Part shown: one piece after another, positions 56,677 to 64,000 of the stretch
Layout: the number at the start of each line of letters is the position of its first letter
Numbering within the stretch: the stretch's first letter is position 1
NCBI GenBank assembly: GCA_030847615.1
Contig: JAUMIR010000003.1
Coordinates: 69,326,001 to 69,390,000 of the forward strand
DNA: 64,000 nt
Reading direction: 5' to 3'
Source: Gambelia wislizenii
Lineage: Eukaryota; Chordata; Lepidosauria; Squamata; Crotaphytidae
Position numbers and translations under genes: made by a program
Notes under the pieces: generated by a model
The model's database searches: none
Told to the model about the DNA's origin: nothing
The model's input: only the letters and a program-made list of their open reading frames with translations

Positions 56677-57286
56677 GGTGTACTCCAGGTGGTGAAATAA
56701 ATCCTCATAGAATCTGCAGAGAATCCCATGTATCCAAATGGGATCCTGCAACATTCTGTAATTTTCAGAGGAAGGCCTTCACAGCTTTTCCCAAAGTTTT
56801 TTTAAAAAGCCGACAGAAATGCGCACTCCCGCTTGTTAGGACAACCAAATCACATCACAGCGCATTTCTGAAAATGATAGCTGATTGGTCAGACATGCAT
56901 GGGGGGTGGAGCTTGCTAAGAAGGCAGTAACCAGAACTGCCATGTTGGATTGTCCCCATAATGATTGTGGACTGAGGTGACAAAACAGCCTTTCTTGTTT
57001 TCTTTTCTTTTCTTTTTTTTTGTTCTTTAAGCAGAAGATTGCTCTTCCTTGGATTTAGGGTTTTTTTTAATACTGTTTGGCACGGGCAAGTTGGGGAGTA
57101 TAGAACTGTAATTCACTCACGCCAGCCATCTCGATTCATTAGCATACCTCCATGTGAACAGCAAACACGGATAGCTTTGCACACCAGAGACCTTGCAAAA
57201 AAAAAAAAATTGAGACAGATGAAAGCTGCTGAGAATTGGCGTTACTGTGTACTAATCCACATTTTATTCCTTCGTCTAGACCAGCC
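56677..57286 (+). mobile_element. TCTAGAC-end TIR element, right copy of an inverted pair
   Basis: It starts GGTGTACTCCAGGTGGTG and ends TTCGTCTAGACCAGCC. Internal blocks are GCTGATTGGTCAGACATGC (CCAAT box in reverse) and AACTGCCATGTTGGATT. It is related to 38822-39449 and 11988-13907. No open frame with a transposase domain is present. Confidence 0.82.
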
Positions 57287-57799
57287 TGCATTTTCCTTGA
57301 ATTCTGTGAGGAGTATTTTCGCTGTATAGACTGTCAGATATGCAGTCTGATAAATTCATGCAGTAAAGAGAATAAGAACAAGCAAATCAACATATTTGCC
57401 TACAGGGGGCATACTGTGTAAACAATGCTGCACCTGGCCTATGTTATGGGTAATGTAGCCTGAGAAAAAAGCCTTGAAGCAAAAGTCAGTGTCTATTTCA
57501 GGACATGTAATCAGTATGGGAACTGTGTATGTCTCTGTGAGGCAGGATGTTATTGTATGTGTTCAGTGACTCTGAACTGAGTTGTAAGTGACTTTTGAGC
57601 TGTGAAGTGGCTTAAGCTGCACAGGTTGTTGTAGTCCACAGAGATGACTCTGTAGTTCTGTACATATTTTTACCATGTTCCGGTAAAGTTAGTAGTTTTT
57701 AGACACCACCTGCGTGTCTGTGTGTTTCATTGGGGGTTTCTGGGCATTGCTGTGCCACATGGGTATTCTGCTACTCTGCTACATTTTTATGGCTGCCTG
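57287..57799. other. No gene recognised
   Basis: Intergenic DNA without a recognisable element. Confidence 0.4.
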
Positions 57800-58560
57800 G
57801 ATTACTCTGAGCATATACAGAGTGTCCAGCGCACTCTAATGCATCATAGACAACCCCACAGTAAAACAGCCCCAAGCCCCATCCTAGAAGGATACTATGT
57901 ATGACTGTAGTGAAAGCTACTGAGAAGTCCAGCAGAATCAACAGGGACACACTCTCCATATCCAGGTCATAGCATAGGTTATCCATGAAGGCAGCCAAAG
58001 CAGTTTGCATCCCGACAGTAAGGACTGAAGCCCAATAGAAATTGATCTCCATCATTTCTCCCATCCCAGAACCCCTGGACCTGGGAGGCCACCACCCAGC
58101 ACTTTCCCCAAAAAAGATATACAGTACTGGAAACTGGTTGGTAATTGTATAATATAACAGGGTTTAGGGAGAGTTCTTTCAGTAAAAGTCTCACCCACAA
58201 CCTGTTTTAGGCAGGATGGGACTCTGCCTTGCTTCATCACTCTCCTTACTCACTCAGCCAGTCCCTTTAGCTGCTTTTAGGAGACATGAAGAATCCAACA
58301 CACATCTGGTGACCTTCACCTTTCCAAGGATCCTGTCTACACCCTCAGGCTGCACAAAGTGAAACATCAACACAGGACAGGAGGAGCCAAGATTACATTC
58401 ACTGGGAGGGTATCAAGTACAGCATCCAAGTCAAAGCAGATCCCAGAGTGATTTTGCCTGCAAAGTGTTCTGCAAATTTCTTCAACGAAGCTGTGGAGCA
58501 GTCTAACATGATCTTCTGTTTAAAGTGTATTTTAATTATCACAACTTCCTGTGTTTTTAA
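57800..58560 (-). mobile_element. Old L2 LINE fragment (RT region)
   Basis: Reverse frames at 58200-57979 and 58064-57771 read as L2 RT in two phases: a block with ILYNYQPVSSTVYLFWGKCW and VVASQVQGF, then LAAFMDNLCYDLDMESVSL and LLILLDFSVAF. These match the L2 RT order NNYRPVSN, FLGK, VVASQLQ, then LDLSAAFDT. It is heavily diverged. The sequence just right of it (58520-58650) may be another LINE tail. Confidence 0.75.
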
Positions 58561-58954
58561 CTGCATTTGTTTTTAATTGCATTGTGAGGTGTTTTATTTT
58601 TATTTTTTTGGATGACAGTACTGGGAGGAGGCTGGGATATTAAATAAACGTGTCGCGCTACTGGTAAGAGTGGTTTTGAGTTATCTACGGAGTAAATTTG
58701 GGATGATCCCACTCTATACTAGCTTTCCCATATCGGTAGTATCTGTGTTTATCGAGTATGTTATCGAGCGGGGGGGGGGGAAGGATCTCATTTATCTATG
58801 GCCGTGTGTGGCTTGGTAAGGGCCATGCACTCTATAGATACTCAGACACAATATTACTCACGTCCCATGGTGAGAACCAAAACGTATTCGGGTTGCTTTA
58901 AAAAGAAGAAGAAGAGGCCGTGTACTGTATGCTCTAGGCTGGGATTGGCGCTCC

Positions 58955-60010
58955 TAGCCTGAAACTGACCAGGCCGCAAAGCCTGAGGAGAGCGCTGAGG
59001 AGGAGGAGGACGGTTGGGCTAGGCAGCGCGCGCGCCTCTCGAGTAGCAGCAGCAGCGGCGGCGGCACCGCGCTGGCGCTGACGAGACTCCGGGCCTAGAG
59101 AGGGCGCGAGGCCACGGGAGCCCCGCCCTCCCTGCTCGCTGTCTCGAGGGAGGCCGTTGGGGTGCTCAACAAGGGGGTGGGTGTGATGAGGGAGGGAATG
59201 GCCGCGCATGCGCACTCGCAAACCGTAAGCGGCCGCGGTGATGGCTGCGCAGTGACGGTTGGACCTAACGGTTGCTATTGACATTGGGGCTGGGCGCGCG
59301 GCGGACGGGGGGGGGGCTGCGCGGAGAAGCGGCCAAGAAGCAGCGACGCCGTCGGTTTCGCCTCGGAAGGCCCGCGGCGATGCGGCCACACTGAAACTCC
59401 CAGCGGAGGCGCCTCCTCCTCCTCCCCAGCCCCGCCGCCCCCACCCGAGCCGGGCCCGGGCCGTCGCCCTCCGCTGGCCTCGCGGATCCTGCCTCCGCCC
59501 CATGCGGGGCCTCCCCTCCGCCTGAGGCGCCCGGGAGGGCGAGGGAGCAAGGCCGGGATGGCCGGCCGCTCGGAGTAGCCGCCTGGGCCTCCGCCGCTCG
59601 AAGCGAAGAGGAGCTAAGCGGCGGAAAGGGGGCAGGCCGGGGGCGGGCGGGCGGGCTGCGGCCCTGGCTGTGACGGCGCCTCGGTGCGGGGCTAGGAGCG
59701 CAGCCGCCCCTCGGCCTGGCCTGCCCGGGCGCGGAGCCGCGCTTTCTTCTCAGCCCGGAGCCGTCGGCCTCAGCGTCTGCGATGAACCCGGTGAATGCCA
59801 CTGCTTTGTACATCTCCGCCAGTCGCCTGGTGCTCAGCTACGGCCCCGGGGAGGACCCGCAGTGTCTGGCCGAGATCGGCAAACTGCTGCCCTACTTCCG
59901 GCAGTCGCTCTCCTGCTGTGTGTGCGGTGAGTGAGGCGCTTTCTATTGTTCTGGGCCGCGGGTGAGCCAGCCGGCAGGCGAGGCAGGCAGGCAGCCTCCT
60001 TTTCCCTCCT
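58955..60010. promoter_or_regulatory. CpG island and promoter of MSL2
   Basis: A dense CpG block covers the 5' UTR and first coding exon of MSL2, with GC boxes (GGGGGCGGGC near 59638) and NRF1-like GCGCATGCGC at about 59203-59213. It has no clear TATA box, as expected for a broadly expressed gene. The start of transcription cannot be placed exactly. Reverse-strand open frames across it are composition artefacts. Confidence 0.88.
59782..59926 (+). CDS. MSL2: MSL2, first coding exon
   Basis: The ATG at 59782 begins MNPVNATALYISASRLVLSY, and LLPYFRQSLSCCVC ends the exon. This is the conserved start of MSL2, the RING-finger E3 ubiquitin ligase of the male-specific-lethal complex. With MSL1, MSL3 and KAT8 (MOF), that nuclear complex acetylates histone H4 at Lys16. 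The exon is 145 bp, 48 codons plus one base, and ends at CG|GTGAGT (donor at 59927), splitting a glycine codon in phase 1. The CVC pair is the first metal-binding cysteine pair of the RING, so the rest of the ligase domain lies in the next exon, right of the window. The stretch around residues 20-32 differs from what I recall of mammalian MSL2 and seems one residue longer. The promoter is a CpG island. Confidence 0.95.
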
Positions 60011-60359
60011 CCCTCCTTTGCCTCCCTCCCTCCCTCCGTCCCTCCGCCTGCTTTGGTGTCGCCTCGCTCGTTACACCCCCTGGAATGGGCAGGAGGGAGC
60101 ACAGAAGGGCGCGCTGCTTTCCTGGCGGGAGTTCTTTTTCTGAAACTTTCCTTCCCGCCCGCCTTGCTTTTGGGCTCTTTGAGCAAATGGTTTCAATGTC
60201 AGGGAGTCTGCACGCGAAGGTGGGGAGTGGAAACAGCGACAAAAGACCGACTTACATGCGTATTTACCGGCATAAGAATACCTCAGAACAGTTTGGAAGT
60301 CTTCAAAAGTTAATCGCAAAGGCTGTTTTCTTTCCATAAACCCTCCTTAGTGGGTTCTT

Positions 60360-60363
60360 TCTT

Positions 60364-60394
<31 letters not shown>

Positions 60395-60397
60395 GTA
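60360..60397. repeat. (TTTA)n microsatellite
   Basis: Eight or so tandem TTTA units in MSL2 intron 1. Confidence 0.9.
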
Positions 60398-61913
60398 ATA
60401 GTTCTTCTGTTGCAGTTTTAGAGGAACCACCCCACATTAGTCTCTTACAGCTAACGGGGGAAAGTGGCTCCCTTTAAGGCCAACTGCACAATCCTATGCA
60501 TGTTTACTTAGAACTAAGCTCTGTTACAGTTAGGTAATCTCAGGTAAGAGTGTATAGAATTGTGGACTAATACCTTTATTAAAGCTCCCCCACCACCACC
60601 CTAAGTATAAACATACTACTGTAAGTGGTTATATATGAGAGTACAAGCAGGCCAGTCTCTATGCAAAAGAATAACGATACAAATATGACATCAAAAATGG
60701 CAATATTTAAAAAAATGGTGGAGAAAAATTCCAACCTGCCAGGACATTCTGCCATTAACCTTAAAATGACTGTTTTGGAACAGCAGGACTTCAAAGAGAG
60801 ATGGCAACATGAAACTGCTGAATTAGAATTTTTCAAGTGGTCCAATTCTATCTGTGACTTGTGACTTGGATTAGAATGACAGATTTTTTTATCATGCCAC
60901 GTGTGTTAATTATTTTTTCCTATTTACATTATGAGCACTACAGTTTTGTGAATGGTTACTGTTAATAACATACATGCTACTACAGTACTGTCTGTACTAC
61001 TTCCTGTACTGCTTGTGTTTCATTTCTTTCTGACTTTACTGTTTACATTCTGCCCCTCTGCAGCAACCATGTTTGTATCTGCAGCTTTGGAGTGGAATCT
61101 GATTAACAGAAGTTTATGCCACAATACAGTTGTTAGCCTTCTAGGTATCAACAAGGCTGTCATTTTTTTTTCATTCTGTAGATTTGTTGCCCTATTAAAT
61201 GAAAACATTCTGGCAGTCATTCAGATAGGGAACAAACTACTTGAGGTATATTTGTTTTGTGTAACAATACATTTGAGGTGATAGTTTTGAGGAAGGTTTT
61301 CTGACCTGGGTTAGTGGCCTGGGGGGGGGGGCAAAGTATTATGGAGTGGAAGGAAGAGGTAAAGATCATTGCTAGACTGACGGACTCATTTATTTTGGTA
61401 GTCAGAAACTTGCACACAGACATTACCAGCATGTTAAGGTTTTGCTTCTGCTTTCAGCAACTAAGTTAAGCTGCATAGGGAAGAGTGGTAAAATGTTCTG
61501 TATTCACTACCTTCTAGTCATCCTATCTTAATATTAGAAAAGCTAAATACTTTTTAACTGTTAATATTAGAGAAGAGCTTATGAAAGACAGATTTATAAA
61601 AGAGAAACATGAAATTATATGTTTAAACTGCTCTTGTCAGGCTGTTGACTGTTCAACCAATGTTTTAAAGGAATTAAAATCAATTACTCTGAAAGAATAA
61701 AGTGAAAGTAAGAATTAGCTTCTGAAACTAATGAACACATTTAGAGTTAGCCCAAGACATCTTGACAGTCCAGGCAGAAAGTCCAGGTAGTGTCCATTCC
61801 CCTGCAGCATTCATATGATCTTTCCATAAACTGACTGCATACACACATCCATTTGTTGCTGTGATGAAGCACACATCAATTTAATGTTCCTAGTTTAATG
61901 CTTTATACAGTAG

Positions 61914-62435
61914 AGCAGCTTTTCTCAACATCTTTTTTTATTTTTTTTTAATTTACTTTTTATTGTATAAGAACAAAGACAGTACACTTACATTGTCACG
62001 TAATGTTACACGTAATGTTGTCACGTAATGTTACACGTAACGATTTACATAATGTTTCAAATAATAAAACCTGACTTCCCTTGTAAAAATAACCTGAAGT
62101 ATTTGTTTTTCTCGTATAATTTTTCCGGTCTTCTTCTCCATTCCTCAAAACCGACATTTTCCCTTATGAATATTCCTTATAAAACGATTCTTATAATAAA
62201 CCAAGAGGTGATAACGAAGACTGAGGTAGAATGGTCACCAGTTTTCTCAACATCTTTACCTTGGTGGAACTCTTGAAACAATTTTCAGGTCTCAATGAAC
62301 CCCTGCCTAAATATTATATCTACAGATTAAAAAAAAGTTTTTTTTTCCCAGTCTCAATATCTTGCAGAACCCCTAGCAACCTCTTATGGAACCCTAGGGT
62401 TCCAGGAAACCCTGGTTGAGAAATCTTGCAGTTGA
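61914..62435. mobile_element. hAT-like MITE split by an L1 fragment
   Basis: The left end (GAGCAGCTTTTCTCAAC) and the right end in reverse (ACTGCAAGATTTCTCAACC) are inverted repeats. The body near the right end (GAACCCTAGGGTTCCAGG when read across) matches the relic at 33620-33715. Without the L1 it is about 200 bp. Confidence 0.65.
61936..62241 (-). mobile_element. L1 LINE 3' fragment (306 bp)
   Basis: An exact 16-bp duplication, TTTTCTCAACATCTTT, flanks it at 61920-61935 and 62242-62257. The left end is a T-rich run, the poly-A of a minus-strand element. Near 61990-62040 the word GTCACGTAATGTTACACGTA repeats in tandem. Only 3' UTR is present, so the L1 assignment rests on the A tail and the long TSD. 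Confidence 0.82.
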
Positions 62436-62861
62436 GTGTAACCTATGTAAGAACCCTGTTTAAACTTAATTTAAGAGGGAGCTATATCTAGGTATAGATA
62501 TAAATATAAATAAATAAAATATTTGGCCACTTGCTGTCCTTATCTTTTCGTCCATGGATCTGAGGTAACAGTTTCACTCTCCCTTCTTATAGTACTGTAA
62601 TAGCTTTGAACATTAGGCTGATGTGCTCATTTTGGAAACAATATTATGGAGAATTTTGTCTCTGTGTGTGAAGTGTGTGTGTAGGTTATCAAGTTGACAG
62701 ACACTGGCTGGAATATATACGGTCTCCTCATGTTCTGAATTTCTGTTTATCCTTTTCTTGGTACCTTTATGTATATATAACTAACTGACTTGAAGTTAGG
62801 TTTAGAAATAAGTTCTTTCATTGTGAATTCAGAGACCCATTGCTCTTTTTCTGATAGCAAG

Positions 62862-62940
62862 ATATTTATTTATTTATTTATTTATACCCTGCTCTCCAGC
62901 CACAAGGCTATCAGAGCAGATTACAAATTGTTTTAAGCAA
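62862..62940 (-). mobile_element. L2 LINE 3' tail
   Basis: (TTTATT)n runs into ATACCCTGCTCTCCAGCC and CAGAGCAGATTACAA, the reverse complement of the usual squamate L2 end. Confidence 0.7.
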
Positions 62941-64000
62941 TAGCAATTTACACATCTACACTGCATTAAGCAGTTTCCAATGTGTGTTAGCTAAAGTTGT
63001 GTTCCTGAAGAACCTACAAGAATTTAAACTGAGTGGGAAACTGCTGTAACTGATCCCTCTCCCCAGTTTTTCAGCCCCAAATGGAACCTGGAAGGATCAA
63101 TAATTGAAAGAAATGCACTTTGAATGCATTACTTGGTTTGGGGGTTGGTTTATTGGCACGTTCTGGGTTTAATTTTGCTGTTTTAGGAGATATAAAAGGC
63201 CACACTCCTCTTTTTGAAGGCAATTTGGAATTATTTGGGGTAATAGTGGGGCATTTTTGGCCCAGAGAAATAAAAAATGGGTGTCGAGCGTCTTGGAGGA
63301 CAACAGAAAAGAAATTTGGGGGTTGCATGTGGGCTATGGGCCACACTTTCCCCATTGTTACTCTGAATATTGTATGAACATTTTAATTAACATTGCTGAC
63401 TTCACCACCTCATCAGTAACTCCCAGAAATTAGATTGTCTCAGTGCTTTCTTTTACTTGGGTCAAAGTGTGAGCTGTAGGTTTAGTTCTCAAGTATGTTG
63501 TCTCCTAGTACTGTTGGAATTACAGGTACTATAAAAAGAGGAGGTAAATATGAAAGATTATATCATTTACCCTATACTTCAAGGGAGGCTCACAACATTT
63601 AACTTTTAGCTTTCATGTGCATTATTTTTTCAGCTCAGCTCACTAAATTATAGCATTTCTGCTAGTTTCTAGGTATCTTCAGCTGCAGTCCTGAACACAC
63701 TTTCTAAGGAGTAGGCCATATTGAGCACAGTGAGAGTTATTTCCAAGTTAACGTTTATGTGATTCCATTGTTAGTGACACTGAGAAAACATTTCTAGTTC
63801 TTCTGCCTAAACTCATGTTGAGACTTCAGACAGGGAAAGCATGTTCAGAAGTAATAATAGGTCAAAATTATTTAGAACTCTGGTTTTTCTGGAATGAATG
63901 AGTGTACATACTCCTGAAATGCTTCCATTTTGCTTCTCCTGCTAATGATAGCAGCTAAACAAACCAGGAACCTCTGCTAATTGTGCATGTAGTTTTGTTT

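Larger units (their letters stand above)
59927..64000 (+). other. MSL2 intron 1 (partial)
   Basis: The intron starts with GTGAGTGAGG. No second-exon sequence of MSL2 (RING remainder) was found before 64000, so the intron continues beyond the window. It holds simple repeats, a hAT-like MITE split by an L1 and an L2 tail. Open frames such as 63120-63377 have no known domain. Confidence 0.85.

Noticed and set aside
59265..59813. Long reverse-strand frame over the MSL2 promoter
   Set aside because: Opposite to MSL2, GC-biased and without a domain. It is a shadow of the CpG island.
63120..63377. 85-codon frame in MSL2 intron 1
   Set aside because: No domain and no splice context. Not supported as an exon.

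Overview
The window is animal nuclear DNA, most probably from a squamate reptile (lizard or snake). The evidence is a vertebrate gene start (MSL2 exon 1 at 59782-59926, ending in a GT splice donor) and a repeat set typical of squamates: CR1 LINEs ending in the octamer-rich tail near 20085-20107, L2 and L1 LINEs, an Ingi/Vingi-like LINE with an APE endonuclease and a C-terminal zinc finger, tRNA-headed and 5S-rRNA-headed SINEs with a shared tail, a class I endogenous retrovirus, a Ty1/copia element and many non-autonomous DNA transposons. No prokaryotic gene, operon or CRISPR array is present.

Layout. 1-3000: truncated CR1 (minus strand) carrying a Tigger-like insertion, then a 620-bp TIR element. 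3880-5060: CpG island, an unassigned promoter. 5492-9940: two Vingi-like insertions, one an 89-bp stub and one nearly full length, both with target-site duplications (TSDs). 11163-13907: a SINE and a TIR element split by an L1. 13923-25130: a complete but dead gamma-like provirus (LTR-gag-pro-pol-env-LTR), with a 2.5-kb CR1 inside the RT gene and a Vingi fragment replacing 224 bp of the 3' LTR. 27276-32460: CR1 copies (one nearly complete, with an esterase-type ORF1) and L1. 33786-40490: SINEs, a 1.1-kb low-complexity insertion and a three-deep nest of DNA elements. 41488-49611: a Ty1/copia element with a 5-bp TSD and a half-tRNA primer site; an L2 interrupts its gag and a minisatellite-bearing element swells its 3' LTR. 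51113-55250: a CR1 broken by three later insertions. 56110-57286: two copies of one TIR family in inverted orientation. 57800-58560: an old L2. 58955-60010: the MSL2 CpG island and first coding exon. The rest is MSL2 intron 1.

The only host protein-coding sequence I can support is MSL2 exon 1. The roughly 54 kb between the two CpG islands is a stack of mobile elements whose relative order can be read from nested insertions and exact TSDs. All element-encoded reading frames I examined carry stops, frameshifts or damaged catalytic motifs, so I annotate them as pseudogenes. Coordinates given to the base are those set by TSDs, TIRs, LTR alignment or splice sites; other repeat borders are approximate.
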